NCBI RefSeq assembly: GCF_014287875.1
Contig: NZ_JACOPN010000003.1
Location: 1 to 64,000 of the forward strand
Source of the DNA: Flintibacter faecis
GTDB taxonomy: Bacteria; Bacillota; Clostridia; Oscillospirales; Oscillospiraceae
Direction: 5' to 3'
Length of the DNA: 64,000 bases
Both the position numbers and the translations under genes were made by a program. Shown here piece by piece: positions 16,775-26,657 of the stretch. Within the stretch, counting starts at the first letter, position 1, and each line of letters starts with the position of its first letter. The notes under the pieces are model-generated. The model saw only the letters and a program-made list of their open reading frames with translations, was not told the DNA's origin and searched no databases.

Positions 16775-18885
16775 TCTTTCCCCTGCGCACTCTGCCCGAA
16801 CTCGGTGTATTGGGGCAGCAGACTGTAAAAATCATTCTCTACGATCATGGGTGTACTGTCCAGCAGATAACCCACCCGCTTTTTCGTGGCCCCCACATAG
16901 GTCTCCTGTTCCTCCGCCGTCATCTCCACCCCGGGGGCGGGGGTAAAGCGCTGGGCATAGCGGTCATAAAAGCCCCGGTCCGACCTCCAGCTGCGGGAGG
17001 AGAATACCACCAGCCCCTCGCTGTCGGACAGAATGTCCCGCCCGGCCAGCATCCGGGAGTCATACTCCAGCCCCAGCAGATTGGACAGGGTGGGCAGGAT
17101 GTCCACCTGGCAGCACACCTTGTCCACCGGAACGGGTTCTGTCATGCCGGCCGACCACAGGATGAGGGTGTTCTTGTACACGTCAAAGTCGATGGCCGAC
17201 TCGTTCAGCGCCTCGATGGCATCGGAGCTGCCGAATTTCTTCCCGGTGAGCTCCTCCAGCGTGTCCACATTAAAATAGGGGATGTGGTCCCCGGTGGCCA
17301 CGATAAGGGTCCGCTCCAGCTTGCCCGCCGCCTCCAGCTTGTCCAGCAGGCATTTTAAAGCCCGGTCCGCCTCCATCACCGTGGCCACATAGTTCTGGGT
17401 GACAGTGCTGTAGGGCAGGGCCCGGACCACGTCCCGATAGGGGGCCACCACCCGGTTGTCGGAATAGGGCATGTGGCCGCTGATGGTGAGGTAATAGACG
17501 TGGAACGGGCGATAGCTGTTGACGAAATCGTCCGCACTGGCCTCCACCACATAGCTGTCCCGCTGGGGCCAGGCGGGCTTGTCCCCCTGCATCTCCAGCT
17601 CCAGGCCGGACCGGTACTGCCGCCAGTCATAACCCAGGTTGGTGTGGGAGGTCATGCGGCCGTACATGTCATAGTTTCCGTGGTAGCCCAGGGTGAGATA
17701 GCCCACCTGTCCCAGCTGCTGGGGCAGCGTGAAGGGCAGACTGGTCCCCAGCTGGCCGGTGCGCTTCATGGTGATGGGGTTGCCATTTTTGGGATAGAGC
17801 CCCAGCAAGGTCTGGCACTCCCCGTTGGAGGTGCTGGTGTAGTGCAGGGCGGTGTAGTAATTGGAGAACACAAAGCCCTGAGTGGACAGTTTATATAAGG
17901 TAGGGGTCAGCTCCGGGTCGATGGCGTAGCCGGAAAATCCCTCCAGCACGATCTGGATGACGTTGTATCCGGCGAACATGCCGGTATACTCATTTTTCCT
18001 GGTAGGGGCGGTGCTGGCAAAGTAGTCCGCCAGCCACTGCACGTCCCCGTTCCCGCTCTCCCGGCCCAGGGCCGCCAGGTCCACATCCAGGACATTGGGG
18101 GAGGTATCGATCTGGGGCTGCTCCGGTTCCTCCTCTCCCCCCGTTTCATCGGAGGAAGCGGCGCCGCTCGTCCCCGGGTCCATGGTCTCAAAATCCCGGT
18201 CCGGGGTGCGGTCCACGGGGAAGATGACGTGCTGGATGTCCAGGCGCAGGGTGGTGAGCAGCCCCAGCTGCTCCACCTGGTCATCCGTCCCCGTATCCAT
18301 CCGGTAAAGCTGTCCCGGAGTCAGGTCCCCCTGCCAGGGCAGGGCCAGCGTCCCCAGGCCCAGCATATGGAGGGCCGCCGCCGCCAGCAGCGCTGCCGCC
18401 AGATACCGGCCCCGGCAGGGCATAAAATCCGTCAGCCGCCCGGCCAGCAGGGCCAGCAGCAGTCCGGGCAGGAGCAGCGCCGCCAGTATGGCCCAGTTCT
18501 CCCCCATGGCCTTTAAAACGACCCCGCTGTAGTCCCCCAGGCGGTTATCCGCCGCCGTGGCCAGGGTGGACAGAGGGTAATAGGTCTGCAGGATCCGCTT
18601 GGCCAGCAGCTCCCCGGCATAGACCAGGCACAGCAGCAGAGCCAGCAGCCGGAACAAGATCCCGTTCCCCCGCCGGGGCAAGACCGCCGTCAGCCCGGCC
18701 AGCAGGAATCCGGCGGACAGGGCAAAGGGCAGAATGACCGGCAGATAATCCAGGCGCATCCCCATATACAGCCGCAGGGCCCCTTCCAAATAAAGCAGCA
18801 AAGCCGGGAAGGTCAGCAGACGGAGGGCAGTCCGGCCATGGCGCAGGTTCGCGTTCGGCTCTTGTGCAGGTTCCACAGGTTCCAT
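16771..18885 (-). CDS. LTA synthase family sulfatase-fold membrane protein
   Basis: A 704-residue protein with five predicted N-terminal helices (about 22-40, 49-70, 75-95, 130-148, 160-180), an acidic linker (about 235-262) and an extracellular sulfatase-fold domain beginning NVIQIVLEGFSGY. The TSTSNGE segment places the presumed catalytic Thr near 352, equivalent to the TSDSE site of LtaS; ATGDHIPYF gives later metal ligands. LtaS polymerises glycerol phosphate from phosphatidylglycerol. Whether this one makes lipoteichoic acid or transfers phosphoglycerol elsewhere is open. Confidence 0.85.
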   Translation of the reverse strand: MEPVEPAQEPNANLRHGRTALRLLTFPALLLYLEGALRLYMGMRLDYLPVILPFALSAGFLLAGLTAVLPRRGNGILFRLLALLLCLVYAGELLAKRILQTYYPLSTLATAADNRLGDYSGVVLKAMGENWAILAALLLPGLLLALLAGRLTDFMPCRGRYLAAALLAAAALHMLGLGTLALPWQGDLTPGQLYRMDTGTDDQVEQLGLLTTLRLDIQHVIFPVDRTPDRDFETMDPGTSGAASSDETGGEEEPEQPQIDTSPNVLDVDLAALGRESGNGDVQWLADYFASTAPTRKNEYTGMFAGYNVIQIVLEGFSGYAIDPELTPTLYKLSTQGFVFSNYYTALHYTSTSNGECQTLLGLYPKNGNPITMKRTGQLGTSLPFTLPQQLGQVGYLTLGYHGNYDMYGRMTSHTNLGYDWRQYRSGLELEMQGDKPAWPQRDSYVVEASADDFVNSYRPFHVYYLTISGHMPYSDNRVVAPYRDVVRALPYSTVTQNYVATVMEADRALKCLLDKLEAAGKLERTLIVATGDHIPYFNVDTLEELTGKKFGSSDAIEALNESAIDFDVYKNTLILWSAGMTEPVPVDKVCCQVDILPTLSNLLGLEYDSRMLAGRDILSDSEGLVVFSSRSWRSDRGFYDRYAQRFTPAPGVEMTAEEQETYVGATKKRVGYLLDSTPMIVENDFYSLLPQYTEFGQSAQGKD

Positions 18886-18928
18886 GTATTTTTTCTCTCC
18901 CCTGTTGTCCGTTTTATGTCTTACCTCT

Positions 18929-18958
18929 TTTGTACCATGTCCCGCCCCGCCCCGTCAA
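18929..18958 (-). promoter_or_regulatory. possible promoter of the LTA-synthase-like gene
   Basis: TTGACG (18958-18953), 18 bp, TACAAA (18934-18929) on the minus strand. Confidence 0.4.
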
Positions 18959-18988
18959 GAAAAACAGGTCGTTTTTCAGGAATTTATG

Positions 18989-19029
18989 TAAAAGGCCCTC
19001 CGCCGTTCCTGAAAAACGGCAGAGGGCCT
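18989..19029 (-). terminator. terminator of the polC operon
   Basis: AGGCCCTC...GCCGTT pairs with AAACGGC...GAGGGCCT around a short loop and is followed by TTTTAC on the minus strand, about 70 bp past the polC stop. Confidence 0.8.
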
Positions 19030-19033
19030 AAGT

Positions 19034-19094
19034 CCTGTCATTGCGAAAAGGCCCAGCGGGCCGACGCTGCAATCCGTAAACTTGGAATGACAGG
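19034..19094. repeat. palindromic intergenic repeat, copy 1
   Basis: Starts CCTGTCATTGCGAAAAGGCC and ends AATGACAGG, so the termini are inverted copies of CCTGTCATT; an internal GGCCcagcGGGCC-type palindrome and CAATCCGT are present. Similar sequences occur at 30.7 and 43.5 kb. It lies between the polC stop and its terminator. Confidence 0.8.
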
Positions 19095-19096
19095 TA

Positions 19097-22000
19097 TCAA
19101 AACATAGCAAACAAATTCATCTGGCTGGTCTCGGGCAGGTCGCCGAAGGTCCCTGCCTCCTTCAGCAGCTGGATATGGGTCTTGGAGACCTTGGGGCAGG
19201 CGGCGGATACCTCCTCCACAGAGATGAACTGCCGGCCCTTCCGGGCCTCGGCCAGGGACAAAGCCGCCGTCTCCCCCAGTCCGGCCACGGACACGAAGGG
19301 GGGGCGCAGAGCCTTGTGCTCCTCGTCCACGGCAAAGCGAATGGCCTCGGACTGATAGAGGTCCATCCGATGGAAGGTGAAGCCCCGGAGATAGAACTCG
19401 TAGCACACCTCCAGGGTGGTGAGCATATCCTGCTCCACGGCGGTGGCCTCCTTGTCCTTGGCAATGATCTGGCGCATCTTCTGCTGGCACACGTCCATGC
19501 CCCGGCACATGAAGGCCTCGTCAAAGGCCTTGGCCCGGATGGAGAAATAGGCCGCATAGAAGGCCAGGGGGCGGTGGACCTTGAACCAGGCGATGCGGAA
19601 GGCCATCATTACGTATGCCACGGCGTGGGCCTTGGGGAACAGATAGGCGATCTTTTTGCAGGAGTCGATGTACCATTCGGGCACCCCAGCCGCCCGCATC
19701 TCGTCCTCCGCCCCCGGGGGCAGGCCCCGGCCCTTTCGCACCGCCTCCATGATCTTGAAGGAGCGCTGGGGGGGCATCCCCTTGGAGATGAGGAAGATCA
19801 TAATATCGTCCCGGCAGCCGATGGCCTCGCTGACCTTGGCCGTGCCCGAGGTGATCAGATCCTTGGCGTTGCCCAGCCACACGTCGGTGCCGTGGGAGAA
19901 GCCGGACAGGCGGACCAGGATGTCGAACTGATTGGGCTGGGTGTCCTCCAGCATCCCCCGGACAAAGGTGGTGCCGAACTCCGGGATGGCGGTGCCGCCG
20001 GTGGGGCCCAGCACCTTGTCGTTCTCATAGCCCAGGACCTTGGAGGTCTGGAAGATGGACATGGTGTCCTTGTCGTCCAGAGGGATCTGCCGGGCGTTCA
20101 CCCCGGTCAGGTCCTCCAGCATGCGGATCATGGTGGGGTCATCGTGGCCCAGCATGTCCAGCTTCAGCAGGTTGGACTCCATAGAGTGATATTCAAAGTG
20201 GGTGGTGATGATCTCGCTGTTGGGGTCGTCGGCGGGGTGCTGCACGGGGCAGAAGTCGTAGATCTCATTGTCCTGGGGGATGACTACCATGCCGCCGGGG
20301 TGCTGGCCGGAGGTGCGCTTCACGCCGGTGCAGCCCAGGGCCAGGCGGCTCTCCTCCGCCTTGGACACCACCAGTCCCCGCTCGTCCAGATAGTGCTTTA
20401 CATAGCCATAGGCCGTCTTTTCCGCCACCGCGCCGATGGTCCCGGCCCGGAACACGTGGGTCTGGCCGAACAGCTCGAAGGTATACCTGTGGGCGCTGGA
20501 CTGATACTCGCCGGAGAAGTTCAGGTCGATATCGGGGACCTTGTCGCCGCCGAAGCCCAAAAACGTCTCGAAGGGGATGTTGAAGCCGTCCTTCACATAG
20601 GGCGTTCCGCACACGGGACACACGGCGTCTGGCATGTCTGCGCCGCAGCCATAGGGGTGGGCCGGGTCCTGGGCATAGTCAAAGTCGGTGTGCTTGCACT
20701 TGGGGCAGCGGTAGTGGGCGGGCAGGGAGTTTACCTCGGTGATGCCGGACATAAAGGCCACCAGGGAGGAGCCCACAGACCCGCGGGAGCCCACCAGATA
20801 GCTGTGCTCCAGGGAGTTCTGCACCAGCTTTTGGGCGGACATATAGATCACGTCATATTTACAGCGGATGATGTCATACAGCTCTGCGTTGATGCGGTCC
20901 ACCACGATCTGGGGCGGCTCTTCGCCATACAGCTCGTGGGCCTTACCCCACACCAGCCGCTTCAGCTCCCCGTCGGAGTCCTCCAGTTTAGGGGCGAACA
21001 GGCCCTGGGGCAGGGGCTCGATGGGGTCGCAGCAGTCGGCGATGAAGTTGGTGTTCTTCACCACCACCTCATGGGCCTTCTCCTTGCCCAGATAGGCGAA
21101 CTCCTTCAGCATCTCGTCGGTGGTCTTGAAGTAGATGGGCAGGGGCGAATCCGCATCGTCAAAGCCCTTGGAGGCCAGCAGGATGTGGCGGTACACCTCG
21201 TCCTCCGGGTCCAGAAAGTGGACGTCGCCGGTGGCGCACACCGGCTTGCCCAGCTCCTCCCCCAGGCGGACGATGGTGCGGTTAAAGTCCCGCAGCTCCT
21301 CCTCTGACCGGACCAGCCCCTTGCGCAGCATAAACATATTGTTGCAGATGGGCTGGATCTCCAGATAGTCATACCAGGCGGCGATGCGCTTGAGCTCCGC
21401 CCAGTCCTTGCCGTCCACCACCGCCCGGAACAGCTCCCCCGCCTCGCAGGCCGAGCCGATGATCAGGCCCTCCCGGTTTTCGTCGATGAGGGACTTGGGC
21501 ATGATGGGATAGCGCTTGAAGTGCTCCAGCTGGGACAGGGAGATGAGCTTATACAGGTTGCGCAGGCCGGTGTTGTTCTTGGCCAGCACGATCAGGTGCT
21601 TGGGCTGCCGCCGGGCCTTGCCCCCCTTGCGGAGCTTGGGCATATAGGGGTTGATGTCTTTTAAGTTGTGCAGCCCCAGCTGCTCCATTTTGCGGAAGAA
21701 GTGGGGCAGCATATAGGCCACGGTGGCCGCATCGTCGCTGGCCCGGTGGTGGTTGAAGGCGGGCAGTTGAAGGTGCTCGGCCACGATGTCCAGCTTATAC
21801 TTGCCCAGGTCGGGCAGCAGATTCTGGGCCAGGATCAGGCTGTCGATGGAGGGATTCTCAAAGGGGATGCCGTATTTCCGGCACCCGGCGGAGATAAAGC
21901 CCATGTCAAAGTCCGCATTGTGGGCGGCCAGGGGCCGGTCCCCCACAAAGTCCAGAAAGGCCCGCAGGGCCTCCTCCTGGCTGGGGGCCCCCTCCAGCAT

Positions 22001-23251
22001 CTCATCGGTGATGCCGGTGAGCTGAATGATCTTCGGGTCCAGGATGCGCCCGGGGGCGACAAAGGTGTTGAACCGCTCCCCCACCTCTCCATGTTTCAGC
22101 ACCACTGCGCCGATCTCGATGATGACCTCCCGCCGCCGGTCCAGGCCGGTGGTCTCGATGTCAAAACAGACGATCTCGTCGTCAAAGGGTTGGTCGGGCC
22201 GGCCATGGACCACCACCCGGTCGTCCACGTCGTTGATATAATAGGCCTCCACGCCGAACAATATCTTGATGTTCTTGGCCGAGTGCTTGGCGTTGGGGAA
22301 GGCGTGGGCCACGCCGTGGTCGGTGATGGCGATGGCGGGGTGGCCCCACCGCTCCGCCCGCTTGACCACGTTCTTGTCCGAGCCGATGACCGAGTCGGTC
22401 TTAAAGCCCACCGCCGTCAGGGCATCCATGGCGGACATGTTGGTGTGCAGATGCAGCTCCACCCGCTTCTCCGGGGCGGTGTCCTGGCGCTGCTCCTGGG
22501 GGGCGGTGGTGATGGCCATGGGCTCCAGCACCATGTCGCCATAGAAGCGGTCCATGTTCAGCCGCCCCTGGACCTTCAGGTGCATTCCCTTCTTCACCCC
22601 GTCCACGATGGGCTTGCCCTCGTCCCCGGGGAAGAACTTGTTCACCCGGATGGACCCGGTGTAGTCGGTCAGGTCAAAGGCCACCACCCAGGCCCCCCGC
22701 TTTTTCAGCTCCTTGTGGTCCACGGCGAACACGTCGCCCTCCACCACCACCACGCCCATGTCCAGCTCCAATTCGTTCATGGGGGTGGGCCGCTTGGTCA
22801 CCGCCCGGCCAAGGATGGCCTCGCCTTTGCTCTTCCGCTCGGCGTGGGCGGCGGGGCGGACGGAGGAGCGCTCCATGGCCGCCCGGCGGATGGCCTCGGT
22901 ACGGGCAAAGGGGTCCCCCCCAGTTGATTTTGGCGCTTCTTTGGAATCGGATTTGGGCTGGGGCTTGGCGGGCGCTTCCGCTTTTGCTGCGGCGGGCTGC
23001 TCCGGCTGGGGGGCGGGCTGGACACAGGATATCTTCACGCTGTTCAGGGCATAGGCCCGGCAGATGGTTTCCTCCGCCTCCCGCACCAGGTTGGCCCCGG
23101 CGCCCGCCGCCCCCGCCACCTGGATATCGGCGCTGCGCTGGGCCCGATTGAGCACCACAGCGGTGATCTGCCAGGGCTCTACGGCGCTCGCCAGCTCCGT
23201 CCACCGCCCCAGGGCGGAGAACATCTCTAAAAATGGGATCACTTTGGACAT
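19097..23251 (-). CDS. polC: DNA polymerase III PolC-type
   Basis: A 1384-residue replicative polymerase of low-GC Gram-positive type (usual length about 1430). The N-terminal region is followed by an OB-fold (about 165-245), a PHP domain from about 264 (VELHLHTNMSAMD), a DEDDh proofreading exonuclease inserted from about 361 (CFDIETTGLD, HNADFDMGFI), then the palm, fingers (zinc motif CPKCKHTDFDY...CPVCGTPY) and C-terminal helix-hairpin-helix region. It follows ispG by 27 bp, at the end of the pyrH-to-polC operon, a classic Firmicute order. Confidence 0.98.
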   Translation of the reverse strand: MSKVIPFLEMFSALGRWTELASAVEPWQITAVVLNRAQRSADIQVAGAAGAGANLVREAEETICRAYALNSVKISCVQPAPQPEQPAAAKAEAPAKPQPKSDSKEAPKSTGGDPFARTEAIRRAAMERSSVRPAAHAERKSKGEAILGRAVTKRPTPMNELELDMGVVVVEGDVFAVDHKELKKRGAWVVAFDLTDYTGSIRVNKFFPGDEGKPIVDGVKKGMHLKVQGRLNMDRFYGDMVLEPMAITTAPQEQRQDTAPEKRVELHLHTNMSAMDALTAVGFKTDSVIGSDKNVVKRAERWGHPAIAITDHGVAHAFPNAKHSAKNIKILFGVEAYYINDVDDRVVVHGRPDQPFDDEIVCFDIETTGLDRRREVIIEIGAVVLKHGEVGERFNTFVAPGRILDPKIIQLTGITDEMLEGAPSQEEALRAFLDFVGDRPLAAHNADFDMGFISAGCRKYGIPFENPSIDSLILAQNLLPDLGKYKLDIVAEHLQLPAFNHHRASDDAATVAYMLPHFFRKMEQLGLHNLKDINPYMPKLRKGGKARRQPKHLIVLAKNNTGLRNLYKLISLSQLEHFKRYPIMPKSLIDENREGLIIGSACEAGELFRAVVDGKDWAELKRIAAWYDYLEIQPICNNMFMLRKGLVRSEEELRDFNRTIVRLGEELGKPVCATGDVHFLDPEDEVYRHILLASKGFDDADSPLPIYFKTTDEMLKEFAYLGKEKAHEVVVKNTNFIADCCDPIEPLPQGLFAPKLEDSDGELKRLVWGKAHELYGEEPPQIVVDRINAELYDIIRCKYDVIYMSAQKLVQNSLEHSYLVGSRGSVGSSLVAFMSGITEVNSLPAHYRCPKCKHTDFDYAQDPAHPYGCGADMPDAVCPVCGTPYVKDGFNIPFETFLGFGGDKVPDIDLNFSGEYQSSAHRYTFELFGQTHVFRAGTIGAVAEKTAYGYVKHYLDERGLVVSKAEESRLALGCTGVKRTSGQHPGGMVVIPQDNEIYDFCPVQHPADDPNSEIITTHFEYHSMESNLLKLDMLGHDDPTMIRMLEDLTGVNARQIPLDDKDTMSIFQTSKVLGYENDKVLGPTGGTAIPEFGTTFVRGMLEDTQPNQFDILVRLSGFSHGTDVWLGNAKDLITSGTAKVSEAIGCRDDIMIFLISKGMPPQRSFKIMEAVRKGRGLPPGAEDEMRAAGVPEWYIDSCKKIAYLFPKAHAVAYVMMAFRIAWFKVHRPLAFYAAYFSIRAKAFDEAFMCRGMDVCQQKMRQIIAKDKEATAVEQDMLTTLEVCYEFYLRGFTFHRMDLYQSEAIRFAVDEEHKALRPPFVSVAGLGETAALSLAEARKGRQFISVEEVSAACPKVSKTHIQLLKEAGTFGDLPETSQMNLFAMF

Positions 23252-23278
23252 GGTGTCTCTCCTTGTGGGTGCAGTGTG

Positions 23279-24322
23279 TTACAGGGTCTCGATGAGCCGG
23301 AACAGCTCATCCACCAGTTGGTCCTGGGGGACCTTTTTGATGATCTGCCCTTTCTTGAACAGCAGGCCCTCCCCCACGCCGCCGGCGATGCCGCAGTCGG
23401 CGGCGGAGGCCTCGCCGGGGCCGTTGACCACGCAGCCCATGACCGCCACGGTGATGGGCTTGTCCACCGTCTTCAGCCGCTGCTCCACCTCGTTGGCCAG
23501 GGAGATGAGGTCGATACGGGTGCGCCCGCAGGTGGGGCAGGACACCAGCTCCGCCCCGTCCTTGCGGATACCGGCGGCCTTGAGAATGTCCCGGGCGGCA
23601 TAGACCTCCTCCACCGGGTCGGCGGACAGGGACACCCGCATGGTGTCCCCCACCCCCAGGGCCAGCAGGCCGCCGATGCCCACGGCGGATTTCAGCGTCC
23701 CCATGCGCACGGTGCCCGCCTCGGTCACGCCGATATGTAAAGGGTAATTACTTTCCCGGCTCATCAGCTGATAGGCTTTCATGGTGATGGGCACGCTGGA
23801 GGACTTTAAGGACACGCAGATGTCGTCAAAGTCGAACTTGTTCAGCAGGCGGATGTGGCCAAAGGCGGACTCCACCATGGCCTCCGGGCAGACGTGGCCG
23901 TATTTGGCCAGAATGTCCTTCTCCAATGAGCCGCCGTTCACGCCGATGCGGATGGGGATGCCCCGCTGCCGGCAGGCGTCGGCCACCGCCTTCACCCGGT
24001 CCTCCCCGCCGATGTTGCCCGGATTGATGCGGACCTTATCTGCCCCGGCGGCGATGGCCTCCAGGGCCAGCTTATAGTCAAAGTGGATGTCCACCACCAC
24101 AGGCAGGGGGCTCTCCTCCTTGATCTTGGCCACGGCCCGGGCGGCGGCCAGATCGGGCACGGCCACCCGGATGATGTCGCACCCGGCGGCGGCCAGGGTG
24201 CGGATCTGTTTCAGGGTCGCCTGGACATCGTCGGTGCGGGTGTTGGTCATGGACTGGATGGACACGGGGGCCCCTCCGCCCACCGGCACCTTGCCCACAT
24301 GAATTTGCTTTGTCATGGTCAC
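23279..24322 (-). CDS. ispG: 4-hydroxy-3-methylbut-2-enyl diphosphate synthase (IspG/GcpE)
   Basis: A 347-residue 4Fe-4S enzyme of the MEP isoprenoid pathway that converts methylerythritol cyclodiphosphate to HMBPP. The TIM barrel opens with VPVGGGAPVSIQSMTNT. The cluster ligands lie in the C-terminal domain, in VSCPTCGRTRIDL and GCVVNGPGE. With dxr and uppS in the same operon it links isoprenoid precursor synthesis to undecaprenyl carrier synthesis. A GC-rich hairpin separates it from rseP. Confidence 0.97.
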   Translation of the reverse strand: MTMTKQIHVGKVPVGGGAPVSIQSMTNTRTDDVQATLKQIRTLAAAGCDIIRVAVPDLAAARAVAKIKEESPLPVVVDIHFDYKLALEAIAAGADKVRINPGNIGGEDRVKAVADACRQRGIPIRIGVNGGSLEKDILAKYGHVCPEAMVESAFGHIRLLNKFDFDDICVSLKSSSVPITMKAYQLMSRESNYPLHIGVTEAGTVRMGTLKSAVGIGGLLALGVGDTMRVSLSADPVEEVYAARDILKAAGIRKDGAELVSCPTCGRTRIDLISLANEVEQRLKTVDKPITVAVMGCVVNGPGEASAADCGIAGGVGEGLLFKKGQIIKKVPQDQLVDELFRLIETL

Positions 24323-24346
24323 ACGCTCCCTTTTCTTCTTTTCAAG

Positions 24347-24384
24347 GCCGCTGCCCGCAGACCCGGGGGCCTGCGGACAGCGGC
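24347..24384 (-). other. intra-operon hairpin between rseP and ispG
   Basis: GCCGCTG-CCGCAG pairs with CTGCGG-CAGCGGC around a C/G-rich loop. No T-tract follows on the minus strand (CTTGAAAAG), so it may be an RNA processing or stability element rather than a terminator. Confidence 0.45.
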
Positions 24385-24390
24385 AAGTGT

Positions 24391-25455
24391 TCAGTGGCCC
24401 AGCAGCTTACCCACATCGCTGAGGGTGACCACTACCATCAGCGCCATCAGGGCGGCCAGACCGGCCATATGCACATATCCCTCATACTCAGGGGGTATCT
24501 TCTTGCGGAACAGCCTGTACAGCACACCGTTCAGCACCAAAAACAGCACCCGTCCCCCGTCCAGGGCGGGCAGGGGCAGCAGGTTCATCACCGCCAGGTT
24601 GGCGGCAATGAGGGCGGTGAAATAGGTCAGGGTGTAGAAGGCGGCGTAGGGGGTCTGGGCCGAGGAGCCCGCCTCCGTCATGGTGTCCACGATGCCCACC
24701 GGGCCGGACAGATCCCGCAGACCCACTGCGCCCCGGACCAGGTCGCCCAGACTCAGCCACACCAGGCGGACAAAGTCCAGCCCCGTATCCCAGGCATAGA
24801 CCACCCGGCCGGGCAGGGTCAGGGGCTCCAGCTCCCGGCCCACCGTGATGCCCCGCAGGTTGGTCACGTTGCCCTTCTCATCGGTGCGCTGCTGCCGGGG
24901 CAGCTCCACCCCGTCCAGCCGGACCGTCTCTCCGCTGCGCTCCACCACAAAGTCCACCGTGTCCCCCGCCCGGTCCAGATAGAGCCGGGCATTGCCGTAC
25001 ACCAGCACGGCGTGGCCGTCCACCTTCAAAAACCGGTCCCCCGGCTCCAGGCCGCAGTGTTCCGTGCCATAGCCGTCGATGGGGCCGCCATAGGTCTCCA
25101 CCACCTTCCCCTGCTGGGGCAGGTACAGGATGAGCACCAGCAGCAAAGCGGTGAGAAAATTCATGGCCGCCCCGGCGCACAGGATAATGATCTTCTTCCA
25201 GGCGGCGGCCCGGCCAAAGGCCCGGGGGTCCGCCGAGTCGTCGTCCTCCCCCTCCATGGCGCAGTAACCGCCCACAGGGAGCAGCCGAACACTGTAAAGC
25301 GTCTCCCCTTTCTCCCGTTTGAAAACAGCGGGGCCCATTCCGATGGAGAACTCGTTCACCTTTACCCCCAGCAGTTTGGCGGTGGCAAAGTGCCCCAGCT
25401 CATGGGTGGCGATGAGAACGCCGAAAATGAGGATGGCGAGAATGATATACAACAT
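24391..25455 (-). CDS. rseP: site-2 protease, RIP metalloprotease RseP/RasP
   Basis: A 354-residue intramembrane metalloprotease. The zinc motif HELGHF lies at residues 18-23 in the first helix, a PDZ domain occupies the middle (ELEPLTLPG region preceded by GLEPGDRFLKVDG), and the third ligand is in PLPALDGGRVLF near the C terminus, with several membrane helices. Homologues cleave anti-sigma factors and signal-peptide remnants. Its position between dxr and ispG is standard for Firmicutes. Confidence 0.95.
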   Translation of the reverse strand: MLYIILAILIFGVLIATHELGHFATAKLLGVKVNEFSIGMGPAVFKREKGETLYSVRLLPVGGYCAMEGEDDDSADPRAFGRAAAWKKIIILCAGAAMNFLTALLLVLILYLPQQGKVVETYGGPIDGYGTEHCGLEPGDRFLKVDGHAVLVYGNARLYLDRAGDTVDFVVERSGETVRLDGVELPRQQRTDEKGNVTNLRGITVGRELEPLTLPGRVVYAWDTGLDFVRLVWLSLGDLVRGAVGLRDLSGPVGIVDTMTEAGSSAQTPYAAFYTLTYFTALIAANLAVMNLLPLPALDGGRVLFLVLNGVLYRLFRKKIPPEYEGYVHMAGLAALMALMVVVTLSDVGKLLGH

Positions 25456-25485
25456 AGTACCTCCAGTGAAAAAGCGCTGCTTGAC

Positions 25486-26622
25486 TTACCGGGCGGCCTC
25501 GCGAGCGGCGGCATCCGCCTCCAGCACCTGGGTGAGGCTGGGGTTCTGGATCACCGGGACGGTCTCCATGGCCCGCTGCACCTTGTCGGCGATCTCCAGG
25601 AAGCGGATCTTGCCCGCCAGGAACTGGGCCACCGCCGCCTCGTTGGCGCCGTTGAGGATGGCCCCCGCCGTGCCTCCGGTCCTGGCCGCATCCAGGGCCA
25701 GCTTCAGGCACCGGAAGGTGTCCAGGTCCGGGTGGGCAAAGGTCAGCGGCCCGCAGTTCCACAGGTCCAGCTCCTTGGCCGGACCGGGCACCCGCCGGGG
25801 CCAGGTGAGGGCATACTGAATGGGCAGGCGCATGTCCGCCGAGCCCAGCTGAGCGATCATGGCGTTATCACAGTATTCCACCAGGGAGTGAATGATACTC
25901 TCCCGGTGGACCACGATGGAAACTTTCTCCGCCGGCATGTGGTACAGGTGCATGGCCTCGATGACCTCCAGCCCCTTGTTCATCAGGCTGGCGGAGTCCA
26001 CAGTGATCTTGGCCCCCATGGACCAGTTGGGATTGTGTAAGGCATCCTCCCTTGTCACATGCTGCAATTCCTCGGTTGTTTTTCCGAAGAAAGGGCCGCC
26101 GGAGCAGGTGAGGATCAGGCGCTTCACCTCTCCCCGGTCCCGGTTGCCCTGCAGCGACTGGAACAGGGCGGAGTGCTCGGAATCCACGGGGAGGATCTCT
26201 GCGCCGAAGTCGTGGGCCTCCTCCATCACCAGCTCGCCGCCGCATACCAAAGTCTCCTTGTTGGCCAGGGCGATGCGCTTGCCCTCCCGGATGGCGGCCA
26301 TGGTGGGCCGCAGACCCACCATACCCACCACAGCGGTGAGCACCGTGTCTGCGCTGGGCAGGGCGGCGGCCTCCAGCAGGCCGTCCATCCCCGCCAGCAC
26401 CTTTACAGAGGTGTCAGCCAGGCGCACCTTCAAGTCGTCGGCGGCTTTCTCGTCCATGAGCACCGCCAGCTCCGGGCCATAGCGCCGGGCCTGCTCCTCC
26501 AACGCATCCACGCTGGAGTTGGCCGTGATGGCGGCCACCTCCATGCCGCAGGCATCCATAACATCCAGGGTCTGCCGCCCGATGGAGCCGGTGGACCCTA
26601 ACAGTGAAATTCGTTTTGACAT
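25486..26622 (-). CDS. dxr: 1-deoxy-D-xylulose 5-phosphate reductoisomerase
   Basis: A 378-residue NADPH-dependent enzyme that turns DXP into methylerythritol phosphate. It shows the GSTGSIG nucleotide-binding loop at 9-15, the substrate loop with CSGGPFFG, and DSASLMNKGLE with the metal and catalytic residues. Start ATG 26622 follows AAAAGGAG; the frame runs open far upstream through cdsA, but that part is a shadow. Followed by rseP after 30 bp. Confidence 0.97.
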   Translation of the reverse strand: MSKRISLLGSTGSIGRQTLDVMDACGMEVAAITANSSVDALEEQARRYGPELAVLMDEKAADDLKVRLADTSVKVLAGMDGLLEAAALPSADTVLTAVVGMVGLRPTMAAIREGKRIALANKETLVCGGELVMEEAHDFGAEILPVDSEHSALFQSLQGNRDRGEVKRLILTCSGGPFFGKTTEELQHVTREDALHNPNWSMGAKITVDSASLMNKGLEVIEAMHLYHMPAEKVSIVVHRESIIHSLVEYCDNAMIAQLGSADMRLPIQYALTWPRRVPGPAKELDLWNCGPLTFAHPDLDTFRCLKLALDAARTGGTAGAILNGANEAAVAQFLAGKIRFLEIADKVQRAMETVPVIQNPSLTQVLEADAAAREAAR

Positions 26623-26657
26623 CGTAAACTCCTTTTCCCCGCTCTCCTGCCGCTTTC

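Noticed and set aside
19175..21307. 710-codon plus-strand frame inside polC
   Set aside because: Complement of the PolC coding sequence with the low-complexity Gly/His/Val composition of shadows.
24310..26040. 576-codon plus-strand frame opposite rseP and dxr
   Set aside because: Antisense to two clear genes and spans their junction; typical GC-rich shadow.
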